DNA of 5,538 bases from Hungatella sp. UBA5982 (GTDB lineage Bacteria; Bacillota; Clostridia; Lachnospirales; Lachnospiraceae), in NCBI GenBank assembly GCA_002429965.1, contig DJBG01000072.1, positions 30,057 to 35,594 on the forward strand, in the 5' to 3' direction. Both the position numbers and the translations under genes were made by a program. The notes beneath the pieces were generated by a model. The model saw nothing but the letters and a program-made list of their open reading frames with translations, was not told the origin of the DNA and did no database searches. Of this stretch, positions 1-5,251 are shown piece by piece (within the stretch, counting starts at the first letter, position 1; the number at the start of each line of letters is the position of its first letter).

Positions 1-240
1 CTCTTCACTTGTAGCTACATAAACCGTTTTTGTTGAATACTCTTTAGCAAAACCCTGATCATAGCAGTTTTTGCCCATAACGACCATATCAATACCCGCA
101 AGAAACTCTTCAAACTCACTTTTTTCGGCTGTATCAATAGAGGTATCGCCTTGTCCAACAATCCAATCAAAGCCTCCGTTTTCATCAGCAATATATCCGT
201 CAATGCTGATGGCTAAGTTCATAATAATTTTTCCATTCAT
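1..240 (-). CDS. Dihydrofolate reductase-like (RibD C-terminal domain) protein, N-terminal 80 residues, runs off left edge
   Basis: An open frame begins at the ATG at 238-240 and stays open through 80 codons to the window edge, so the stop codon is not seen. The start is fixed by an AAAGGAG ribosome binding site 8 bases upstream. The protein opens with KIIMNLAISIDGYIADENGG (residues 4-23), then has an FDW motif (24-26) and DMVVMGKNCYD (51-61). This is the usual N-terminal pattern of the small YyaP/YwjB-type members of the RibD C-terminal/DHFR-fold family, which is about 170-190 residues long; the second half is missing here. Family members bind NAD(P)H-type cofactors, but most have no proven substrate and I assign none. 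It lies 89 bases downstream of the marR gene in the same direction with no clear terminator between, so it is probably co-transcribed and a likely target of that regulator. The family call is fairly sure; the role is unknown. Confidence 0.8.
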   Translation of the reverse strand, partial: MNGKIIMNLAISIDGYIADENGGFDWIVGQGDTSIDTAEKSEFEEFLAGIDMVVMGKNCYDQGFAKEYSTKTVYVATSEE

Positions 241-329
241 TGTATCTACTCCTTTTGCATCGTGTGTTGGCGTGGTGGGTACAGAACCGGGTCTAGCCAC
301 AGGAAGACAGCAATATAATCCTGTAAATA

Positions 330-749
330 TTATTCTTCACTTCCATTTATATAGTCTGCCATAAAATTTAGTACTTCCGTGAAAACAGCTTTTTTATCCT
401 CGGAAAATGCATTCTCTACTGCATTCAGTACAGAGTCCGTTTTTGTACTTTGGCTGCCTTCCTTTACTTTATCGGATAATGAGATGTAAAAGAACCGCTT
501 ATCTTGTGTAGACTGGACTTTTTGAATAAGCCCCAGCTCTTCCAACTCATTTACCTTTTGAGTCACGGCAGGACGGGAAAGTCCTAATTTTTCTGCCAGT
601 TCGCTGACCGTCGTTCTTTCGCTGTGTCCAATGATAAACAAATGCAGAATATTGATATAACTGGTTTCTTTGCCCCAATCGCTATTTTTCATTTCGTTAT
701 ATTGATCCATATCGATAGCCCGCATGAATCGCTCAAATGCTTCTTTCAC
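330..749 (-). CDS. MarR-family winged-helix transcriptional regulator
   Basis: A 139-residue protein, the usual MarR length. The start is a GTG at 747-749, supported by a GGAGG ribosome binding site 6 bases upstream; no better ATG exists nearby. An N-terminal helical part (about 1-42) would join the C-terminal helices (about 102-135) to form the dimer interface. The winged helix-turn-helix lies at about 46-78: TTVSELAEKLGLSRPAVTQK, then a NELEELGLIQK stretch. The wing at 80-95 contains the DKR (83-85) typical of MarR proteins. There are no cysteines, so an OhrR/MexR-like thiol redox switch is not possible. Two inverted repeats sit on its own promoter, which suggests autorepression relieved by an unknown ligand. 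It follows eutQ in the same direction but has its own promoter. The DHFR-like gene downstream is the likely partner gene. Control of eut by this protein cannot be shown from the sequence. Confidence 0.9.
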   Translation of the reverse strand: MKEAFERFMRAIDMDQYNEMKNSDWGKETSYINILHLFIIGHSERTTVSELAEKLGLSRPAVTQKVNELEELGLIQKVQSTQDKRFFYISLSDKVKEGSQSTKTDSVLNAVENAFSEDKKAVFTEVLNFMADYINGSEE

Positions 750-763
750 AGAATGCCTCCAGT

Positions 764-793
764 TATAATAGTTTCAAATACAAAACTATTATA
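764..793. promoter_or_regulatory. Probable MarR operator 1, overlapping the -10
   Basis: A perfect 11-base inverted repeat: TATAATAGTTT (764-774) and AAACTATTATA (783-793) with an 8-base spacer. Its inner core, TAGTTT-N8-AAACTA (769-788), is identical in half-sites and spacing to the second site 49 bases away. It covers the -10 and the probable transcription start of marR, so a bound dimer would block RNA polymerase. That this MarR binds it is inferred from position, symmetry and repetition. Confidence 0.8.
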
Positions 794-816
794 TCACCAA
801 TAAAGAAAACCATCAA
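788..816 (-). promoter_or_regulatory. Sigma-A-type promoter of the marR unit
   Basis: Read on the minus strand, TTGATG (811-816) is the -35 and TATAAT (788-793) a perfect -10. They are separated by exactly 17 bases. A TG one base upstream of the -10 makes it an extended -10. Transcription would start near 780, leaving a short leader before the GTG at 749. The two TAGTTT-N8-AAACTA repeats cover the -10/start region and the edge upstream of the -35, as expected for repression by MarR. Confidence 0.85.
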
Positions 817-840
817 GTAGTTTCGTTTTTGAAACTATTT
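815..840. promoter_or_regulatory. Probable MarR operator 2, just upstream of the -35
   Basis: TAGTTTC (818-824) and GAAACTA (831-837) form a perfect 7-base inverted repeat with a 6-base spacer. It extends by AA/TT at 815-816 and 839-840 after one mismatch on each side. The core TAGTTT-N8-AAACTA (818-837) repeats the half-sites and spacing of operator 1. The centres are 49 bases apart, close to five helical turns, so two dimers could sit on the same DNA face. Confidence 0.75.
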
Positions 841-896
841 AATGGTTTATGCTAATGCCACTTAACTTCTTTATCTTGTAATAACGCCTTGCCTTT

Positions 897-1358
897 TTAT
901 TTATGTTGCCAATCAGCGGGATAAGTCACATAGATAAATCTTGCCTTTCCTTCCACTGAGAACTGAATACTTGAGCCACTTGGAATCAAAATCAATTCTC
1001 CTGCATTGGCAGTTATACGACGGCCATCTATGATAATCGTTAGAGTTCCTTCAATGATATAATCAATTTCATCATACCCTAAAGTCCAATCAAAGGTAGT
1101 ATCTTCCATTACCATTAGTCCACAACCCAGTCTGGGACTATCAGTAAGTGAAACTAAATCCTTCGTATAGACTTTATGATTAGGATTGCCTGTGTCCAAC
1201 CGATCTTCTTCATTTACAGAAAACAATGGCAGCGAAATGGACATTACACCACTAGAGTCAACATGCCTCTTTGAAGAATCATTTAACTTATTGCTGTATT
1301 CTTCCATTATAATACTACGAACTAGCTTTTCAATTTCTGATCTGTCTATATTCAACAT
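897..1358 (-). CDS. eutQ: EutQ, cupin-domain ethanolamine utilisation protein (short form)
   Basis: A 153-residue protein starting at the ATG at 1356-1358 behind GGAGG. Residues about 62-153 form the EutQ cupin: FDWTLGYDEIDYIIEG (89-104), the turn NAGELILIPSGSSIQF (118-133) and the ending YVTYPADWQ (143-151). These closely match the enterobacterial EutQ pattern as I remember it (PWTLNYDEID, IPKGSSIEF, WPANWQ). EutQ of Salmonella has been reported to have acetate kinase activity and to be needed for microcompartment formation; here it could recover ATP from the acetyl phosphate made by PduL. The protein is much shorter than the roughly 230-residue enterobacterial form: the N-terminal ITxxxVR...ITPxAR region is missing. 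In its place is a helix at about 4-21 (IEKLVRSIIMEEY) followed by a loose linker (22-40), resembling a microcompartment targeting peptide. It lies 39 bases after eutH and is the last eut gene here. Confidence 0.93.
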   Translation of the reverse strand: MLNIDRSEIEKLVRSIIMEEYSNKLNDSSKRHVDSSGVMSISLPLFSVNEEDRLDTGNPNHKVYTKDLVSLTDSPRLGCGLMVMEDTTFDWTLGYDEIDYIIEGTLTIIIDGRRITANAGELILIPSGSSIQFSVEGKARFIYVTYPADWQHK

Positions 1359-1397
1359 CTTACCTCCATCCGTACTTAAATCTCTATCGTATTCGCT

Positions 1398-2483
1398 TTA
1401 TTCAATCCTAAATACACGTTTAGATAAAAATATGGCAACAAAAATAGCAGAAATACCACCGACTAGCTTGCCAATAATCATTGGAGTAATTAACTCTGGG
1501 GCAACACCGGCTGTAAATCCTAAATGGTCACCAAATGTAAAAGATGCTGAAACTGCAAAAGCGATATTAATCACCTTTCCACGTTTATCCATATCTTTTA
1601 CCGTTTGGAACATGGCAATATTGTTTGCAAGAGATGCAATAAGACCTGCTGCTGCAATATCATTCATTCCTAACAGATGGCCTAGTTTCATCAATGGTTT
1701 CTTGAATATCTTTGTGATCAAGAACACCAATCCATAAGCACCAGCTAAAGTAATGGCAATACCACCAACTGTTTGGAATCCGACTTCAAGTGTATCTTGA
1801 TTTTCAAATACTTTGATACCTAATAGTAAGTCTAACCCTCCAATTGCCAACCCAATGGCTCCAACAGCCACTATGATTTTCCCAAATACATTGAACCCTT
1901 TAATCATTCCTTCAGGGATTTTAAATAGTCCAATTGAAATTAAAATCGCCACAACTATGATTGGTATTAAATTCATAAAGACTTTAATGATTGGCATACC
2001 CATCATGATTCCTGAAACTAATGCTCCAATTGGAATTGTCACAATCCCACATAATACTCCTTGTGCCAGATACTTTGTATCTTCGTTACTGATAAGACCC
2101 AATCCAACCGGGATTGTAAATACAAGTGTTGCTCCCATCATGGCACCTAAAATACCACCTGAGAAAAGTACAATTGAAGGGTCAGAAGTCATTTGTTGTG
2201 CTAAGAAAAACCCACCCATATCATTTGCTAATAGAGTTCCTGCAAACATTGCCGGATCTGCTCCTAACAATTTATATAAAGGAACAATGATAGGACTTAA
2301 CCAATCTGATAACTTCGGTGCTAAAACGATGATACCAGCCATTGAAAGTGCTAAGGAACCCATTGCCAGTATACCTTCTTCAAATTGTTTACCTAAACCG
2401 GTTTTATTGCCCAGGGAACGGTCGATTGCACCTATGACCATTATAATTACCATAAGCCAAATTATGATTTCATTTATACTCAT
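1398..2483 (-). CDS. eutH: EutH, ethanolamine transporter (membrane protein)
   Basis: A 361-residue integral membrane protein with about ten hydrophobic segments and short polar loops; uptake of ethanolamine is the known family role. Family landmarks are GAIDR (18-22), the KQFEEGILAMGSLALSMAG stretch (32-50) and AGTLLANDMGGFFLAQQM (81-98). Later come a GAMMGATLVFTIPVGLGLI segment and a C-terminal GDHLGFTAG element. The frame is open upstream to a GTG at 2490-2492, but that GTG overlaps the Shine-Dalgarno GGAG itself. I therefore place the start at the ATG at 2481-2483, 8 bases downstream of GGAG. The product is shorter than the roughly 400-residue enterobacterial EutH, in line with the Firmicutes form. 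It lies 24 bases after eutN in the operon. Transport matters mainly when ethanolamine is scarce or protonated, since the neutral form diffuses. Confidence 0.96.
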   Translation of the reverse strand: MSINEIIIWLMVIIMVIGAIDRSLGNKTGLGKQFEEGILAMGSLALSMAGIIVLAPKLSDWLSPIIVPLYKLLGADPAMFAGTLLANDMGGFFLAQQMTSDPSIVLFSGGILGAMMGATLVFTIPVGLGLISNEDTKYLAQGVLCGIVTIPIGALVSGIMMGMPIIKVFMNLIPIIVVAILISIGLFKIPEGMIKGFNVFGKIIVAVGAIGLAIGGLDLLLGIKVFENQDTLEVGFQTVGGIAITLAGAYGLVFLITKIFKKPLMKLGHLLGMNDIAAAGLIASLANNIAMFQTVKDMDKRGKVINIAFAVSASFTFGDHLGFTAGVAPELITPMIIGKLVGGISAIFVAIFLSKRVFRIE

Positions 2484-2491
2484 ACATTTCA

Positions 2492-2496
2492 CTCCA
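2492..2496 (-). promoter_or_regulatory. Ribosome binding site deciding the eutH start
   Basis: TGGAG on the minus strand, 8 bases before the ATG at 2481-2483. The in-frame GTG at 2490-2492 shares its first G with this element, so it cannot be the start served by it. Confidence 0.7.
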
Positions 2497-2507
2497 TTCA
2501 GTTTTTA

Positions 2508-2780
2508 TCATTCCTTTGGATAGTCCACAGTGTCTATAATACCGACAATAACCATATCAACAGGAATACTTTTACCATCAAAAGATAGACGACCAGAGCT
2601 GCCGGTCGTAATCAGTACAGATTCTCCAATGCCCGCGCCTACATGATCAACTGCAACAACCAAAGCAGGATCAGCCTCATGTTCGTTTCGTTGTTTTTCA
2701 ATAAGCATGAACTTTAAACCATTTAACTTTTCATCCTTGCGAGTAGCCCATAAGCTGCCAACAACTTTGCCAATGAACAT
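2508..2780 (-). CDS. eutN: EutN/CcmL-family microcompartment vertex protein
   Basis: A 90-residue protein of the EutN/CcmL family, whose members form pentamers that cap the vertices of the polyhedral shell. The start is FIGKVVGSLWATRK (2-15), followed by LNGLKFMLIE (19-28). The core signature DHVGAGIGESVLITTGSSGR spans 45-64, and DMVIVGIIDTV (75-85) is the closing strand. This is the full usual length of about 85-95 residues. The frame stays open ten codons further upstream, but a perfect AAAGGAG 6 bases before the ATG at 2778-2780, and the family's M-x-x-G-x-V start, fix the start here. It lies 13 bases after the unknown eut gene and 24 bases before eutH. It would work with EutM and with other shell proteins (EutS, EutL, EutK) expected outside the window. 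Confidence 0.96.
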   Translation of the reverse strand: MFIGKVVGSLWATRKDEKLNGLKFMLIEKQRNEHEADPALVVAVDHVGAGIGESVLITTGSSGRLSFDGKSIPVDMVIVGIIDTVDYPKE

Positions 2781-2786
2781 AGCATG

Positions 2787-2793
2787 CTCCTTT
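2787..2793 (-). promoter_or_regulatory. Ribosome binding site deciding the eutN start
   Basis: AAAGGAG on the minus strand, directly next to the stop codon of the preceding gene (2794-2796) and 6 bases before the ATG at 2778-2780. It rules out the longer frame that begins upstream inside the previous gene. Confidence 0.85.
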
Positions 2794-3411
2794 CTATACG
2801 ATCTCAACACCTAAATCACGCAAATAATCCCTGGCCAATGCTGTAACAATGATGTTCTTATCTGTTTCAAAGATGTCTCCTGCATGTAAGTTCAGTTTTC
2901 GCACTTTTGCTATGGTAAGAAGCTCTTTCCTATCACTTTCATGAGTTATATCTTTTACTTCCTGATTGATTGTTTCATTAATCGTTTCAAAATGCTTTAA
3001 CGGAAGTATAGAAGCACCATATCTTACCAATTGGTTTTTATAATTCTCAAGGACTTGCAGCAATGCTCGTGGGGCAAAATTCTGACTTGCATGAAGTTCC
3101 ATTCCTTCTTCTAAAAAAAAGACTTTTTTCTTATTTAATAAATGTTGAAAAATAATTACTTCATCTTCTGTTTGAGGAAGTCCCAGTGCAATTCGATTCA
3201 TATTTAAAATAGCAAGTTCAGTAACGATTACTATATCCGTATCAGATTTATCTTTTCCTGACGCTATTTTATAGCCTCTATTTTCATAGTAAGTCCGAAT
3301 ACTTGAATATTCTTTCCCTAAAAATGCAACGTTTTTTCTATTTTCTTCCTTCTGCAAACGTTGTATGATAATATCTGTGATCTTTTGCACTGCTATTTCA
3401 ATATTATCCAT
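2794..3411 (-). CDS. Conserved eut-operon protein of unknown function (TIGR02536-like)
   Basis: A 205-residue soluble protein. By position (between pduL and eutN) and general features I believe it is the hypothetical ethanolamine utilisation protein family TIGR02536 of Firmicutes eut operons; this is from memory. Three parts can be seen. Residues 3-20 form an amphipathic helix (IEIAVQKITDIIIQRL) like a microcompartment targeting peptide. Residues about 27-140 look like an alpha/beta domain, with VAFLGK (28-33), TDIVIVTELAILNMNRIALG (58-77) and KKKVFFLEEGMEL (94-106). The NxxxRIALG part recalls the Rossmann-like flavoprotein fold, but no cofactor site is certain. Residues 164-205 (LLTIAKVRKL, then IIVTALARDYLRDLGVEIV) match the N-terminal module of the EutT homologue. 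The start is the ATG at 3409-3411; the upstream GTG at 3418-3420 lies inside the ribosome binding site. It follows pduL by 5 bases. Its function is not known. Confidence 0.85.
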   Translation of the reverse strand: MDNIEIAVQKITDIIIQRLQKEENRKNVAFLGKEYSSIRTYYENRGYKIASGKDKSDTDIVIVTELAILNMNRIALGLPQTEDEVIIFQHLLNKKKVFFLEEGMELHASQNFAPRALLQVLENYKNQLVRYGASILPLKHFETINETINQEVKDITHESDRKELLTIAKVRKLNLHAGDIFETDKNIIVTALARDYLRDLGVEIV

Positions 3412-3416
3412 CCATA

Positions 3417-3424
3417 TCACCTCT
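3417..3424 (-). promoter_or_regulatory. Ribosome binding site overlapping the pduL stop codon
   Basis: AGAGGTGA on the minus strand contains the pduL stop TGA (3417-3419) and lies 5 bases before the ATG at 3409-3411 of the unknown gene. It decides that start and suggests translational coupling. Confidence 0.75.
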
Positions 3425-4052
3425 TAACAATACACCCACGTACGCCTTTACTATGGCCGCAAGCATTTGCTTCATCGTAATCAATGTGCATATAAGTTTC
3501 AAACTTGGGACTTATTCTCACCATAACATCCTCAAATATAAGTGGTCTTTTACTAAACACTTGAACAGATACTCTCTCTTGATCTTTAACACCTAACTTT
3601 TCAGCATCTGTATCTTTTACATGAATATGGCGTTTTGCAACTATGACTCCTCTATCTAAAACAATAGACTTAGAACCATTCCGCACAATAATCCCTGGAG
3701 TGTTATCAATATTTCCGCTTAATTGAACTGGCGCATTTACACCTAGTGAACGTGCATCTGTTAATGAAACCTCCACTTGACAGTTTTTCCGCTCTGGTCC
3801 AAGTATTATAACATCGTTAATCGTGCCTTTCGGTCCTTCAATACTTACTCGTTCTTCTGATGCAAATTCGCCTGGCTGTGATAAATACTTCGTTGGGTGT
3901 AATTGATAACCCACACCAAAGAGGGTATCGATAGCCTCCCGAGTCAGATGAATATGGCGTCCGCTTGCTTCTATTTCAAAAGATTGATCCATTACTTCCT
4001 GTATACGAGAGACAACTGTATCTACAATTGTATCAATGTTATAATCAGTCAT
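3417..4052 (-). CDS. pduL: PduL-type phosphate acyltransferase (phosphotransacetylase)
   Basis: A 211-residue protein, the normal PduL length. PduL swaps CoA and phosphate: in this pathway acetyl-CoA becomes acetyl phosphate inside the microcompartment, recycling CoA for EutE. It is unrelated in fold to Pta/EutD. Two similar beta-barrel halves are visible. The likely zinc ligands are in GRHIHL (H33, H35), QVEVSLTD (E94), KRHIHV (H142, H144) and the C-terminal MHIDYDEANACG (H189). The arginine in GPER (R88) matches the phosphate-binding arginine of characterised PduL. All ligands are present, so it should be active. Residues about 5-21 form an amphipathic helix (NIDTIVDTVVSRIQEVM) typical of the PduL encapsulation peptide. 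The ATG at 4050-4052 has an AGGGGTGAT ribosome binding site containing the eutT-like stop codon; the two genes are 4 bases apart. It is often also called eutD in Firmicutes loci. Confidence 0.95.
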   Translation of the reverse strand: MTDYNIDTIVDTVVSRIQEVMDQSFEIEASGRHIHLTREAIDTLFGVGYQLHPTKYLSQPGEFASEERVSIEGPKGTINDVIILGPERKNCQVEVSLTDARSLGVNAPVQLSGNIDNTPGIIVRNGSKSIVLDRGVIVAKRHIHVKDTDAEKLGVKDQERVSVQVFSKRPLIFEDVMVRISPKFETYMHIDYDEANACGHSKGVRGCIVKR

Positions 4053-4056
4053 ATTA

Positions 4057-4800
4057 TCACCCCTGTTTTACTGAATTTTCTATCATCTGCACCATCAAAA
4101 ACCAACAATAATCCTTCAACGTAGTTGCTATGGAAATGCATTTTATATAATCCTCAAATCTCAGGCCTTCCTTCATTTCTTTCGCAATAAAATGTTCTAA
4201 TTCTTGTAAATATGCATGTAACTCAAATAAAGCAATGACACATTCTTCATCTTTATAGGTTGGAATAAAGGAACCTTCTGGATATATGCTGTCAATGTAT
4301 GGCTTTTTGTCTTCCAACAACTTTTCAATTTCCTGTACCAGATCTAACCGGTACGAAGCTAAAGTCTCCATTGTGATTGTCTTGACTGCCATTAGGATCG
4401 TATTTAAAGCCTCTGCCAGCTCCGTATTTCCTATACAGTGACTTTTCTTTTGTAACCCCACTATACGGCTTATTGTAATATTTATTTTAATTCCAAATTG
4501 ATAAGTTAAGTGACTTTTCCACATAACTTGTCCATTTCCATTGGTATATATTAAAACATCCTGGATATTTTTTACATTTTGGGGTTCAATTACGTTCAAC
4601 TGGGTCATTGGGAAGGCTGCTTCCAGAGTCTTAGTTTCAGATGCTTCTGGTGTTTTCATATATTCGATCGTAATATCCTTTAAATACTCTTTTGCAGAAG
4701 GTGTAATTACAGTCCCAGGTTCTAAAACTAAGAATTTTGTTTCTTTTAAGTTCGTCGTACGCAGCAGTCTTTTTATTTTACTTTCCGTTAAAATGGCCAT
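4057..4800 (-). CDS. EutT-like cobalamin adenosyltransferase homologue, possibly with degenerate active site
   Basis: A 247-residue protein in the place of eutT in Firmicutes eut operons. EutT adenosylates cob(I)alamin to supply coenzyme B12 to the EutBC lyase. The N-terminal module (AILTESKIKRLL at 2-13, TVITPSAKEYLKD at 30-42) is typical of EutT. MTQL (65-68) fits the family's MTHL, and KSHLTYQFGIKIN (95-107) lines up with the K-S/T-H/D-P-R-x-x-F-R-x-x-L-D stretch. The C-terminal half is helical, with EGSFIPTY (175-182) and LHAYLQELEHFIA (194-206) at the place of the family's LRTxVRETExxA. Several positions conserved in EutT, including the PR pair, the following R, the D and the late arginines, appear replaced. 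The CCxxC metal motif of enterobacterial EutT is absent. Membership is inferred from order and pattern; activity is doubtful. The ATG at 4798-4800 has only a rather distant GAGGGG (12 bases upstream), suggesting modest translation. Confidence 0.75.
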   Translation of the reverse strand: MAILTESKIKRLLRTTNLKETKFLVLEPGTVITPSAKEYLKDITIEYMKTPEASETKTLEAAFPMTQLNVIEPQNVKNIQDVLIYTNGNGQVMWKSHLTYQFGIKINITISRIVGLQKKSHCIGNTELAEALNTILMAVKTITMETLASYRLDLVQEIEKLLEDKKPYIDSIYPEGSFIPTYKDEECVIALFELHAYLQELEHFIAKEMKEGLRFEDYIKCISIATTLKDYCWFLMVQMIENSVKQG

Positions 4801-4820
4801 TAGTACTCACATCCCCTCGA

Positions 4821-4861
4821 TAAAGAAAAGGCTGGGCATAAGCTTTTATTATGCCTAGCCT
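4821..4861 (-). terminator. Intrinsic terminator/attenuator hairpin between eutM and the eutT-like gene
   Basis: Two 13-base arms (4829-4841 and 4849-4861) pair across a 7-base loop with a single imperfect position, 4834/4856, which is C-A in the minus-strand RNA. On that strand the stem is followed at once by TTTTCTTT (4821-4828), as in a Rho-independent terminator. It lies just after eutM, inside the operon, so it would lower expression of the downstream genes rather than end the locus. On the plus strand the imperfect pair becomes G-U and CACTTTTTA follows, so it might also stop antisense transcription. Confidence 0.8.
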
Positions 4862-4891
4862 CACTTTTTATCTTGCAACTTTAAGCATTCA

Positions 4892-5191
4892 TCATGAGTT
4901 CGAAGCCTGCGAATCGTATTTTGGCAGGATTACATCTACTTCCGCATGTGGACGTGGTATTACATGAACAGATATTAATTCACCAACTGCTTCTGCCGCT
5001 GCCGCTCCAGCATCTGTTGCAGCTTTAACCGCACCTACATCTCCACGAACCATAACGGTTACCAGTCCGCCACCTACTTGTTCTTTTCCAATTAACGTTA
5101 CATTTGCTGCTTTAACCATTGCATCTGCTGCCTCTACTGCAGCTACCAATCCTTTTGTTTCAATCATTCCTAATGCGTTTGTATTAGCCAT
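4892..5191 (-). CDS. eutM: EutM-type BMC-domain hexameric shell protein
   Basis: A 99-residue single BMC-domain protein, the normal length for EutM/PduA-type shell hexamers that tile the facets of the microcompartment. It starts [20 protein letters not shown] (2-21) with the hallmark ETKG at 11-14. [17 protein letters not shown] (39-55) holds the glycine-rich pore loop and the strand that follows it. The alanine-rich helix [14 protein letters not shown] (57-70) and HVIPRPH (76-82) are also typical. The pore of such hexamers passes small polar substrates such as ethanolamine. The C-terminal tail (about 91-99) is short and polar. The start at 5189-5191 has a very strong AGGAGGA ribosome binding site 7 bases upstream, fitting a protein needed in large amounts. 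It lies 60 bases after eutE and is followed by a terminator-like hairpin. EutM and PduA/PduJ are hard to separate by sequence alone; context supports EutM. Confidence 0.95.
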   Translation of the reverse strand: MANTNALGMIETKGLVAAVEAADAMVKAANVTLIGKEQVGGGLVTVMVRGDVGAVKAATDAGAAAAEAVGELISVHVIPRPHAEVDVILPKYDSQASNS

Positions 5192-5251
5192 TGTATCTTC
5201 CTCCTAGATAATATTTTTTATTTTGTTATCAATGATTGAGTTGCTCTTTGC

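Noticed and set aside
15..203. Small minus-strand frame within the DHFR-like gene
   Set aside because: It overlaps, in another frame, the open frame from 240 that has a strong ribosome binding site and clear family motifs.
275..300. Imperfect inverted repeat (GTGG ... CCAC with an inner AGA/TCT) between marR and the DHFR-like gene
   Set aside because: Pairing is broken by bulges and mismatches and no T-run follows, so it does not qualify as a terminator or operator.
1186..1737. Long plus-strand open frame across eutQ and eutH
   Set aside because: It lies opposite two well-recognised genes, has no ribosome binding site or recognisable domain, and is a shadow of the real coding strand.
1813..2523. 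236-codon plus-strand open frame across eutH
   Set aside because: Its composition, rich in Ile, Pro, Asn and Met, is what the complement of a hydrophobic membrane gene gives; it shows no family features.
4838..4880. Possible minus-strand promoter (TTGCAA with CATAAT) for the eutT-like gene
   Set aside because: The spacing is 19 bases, the -10 is weak and it falls within the terminator stem, so the match is not convincing.
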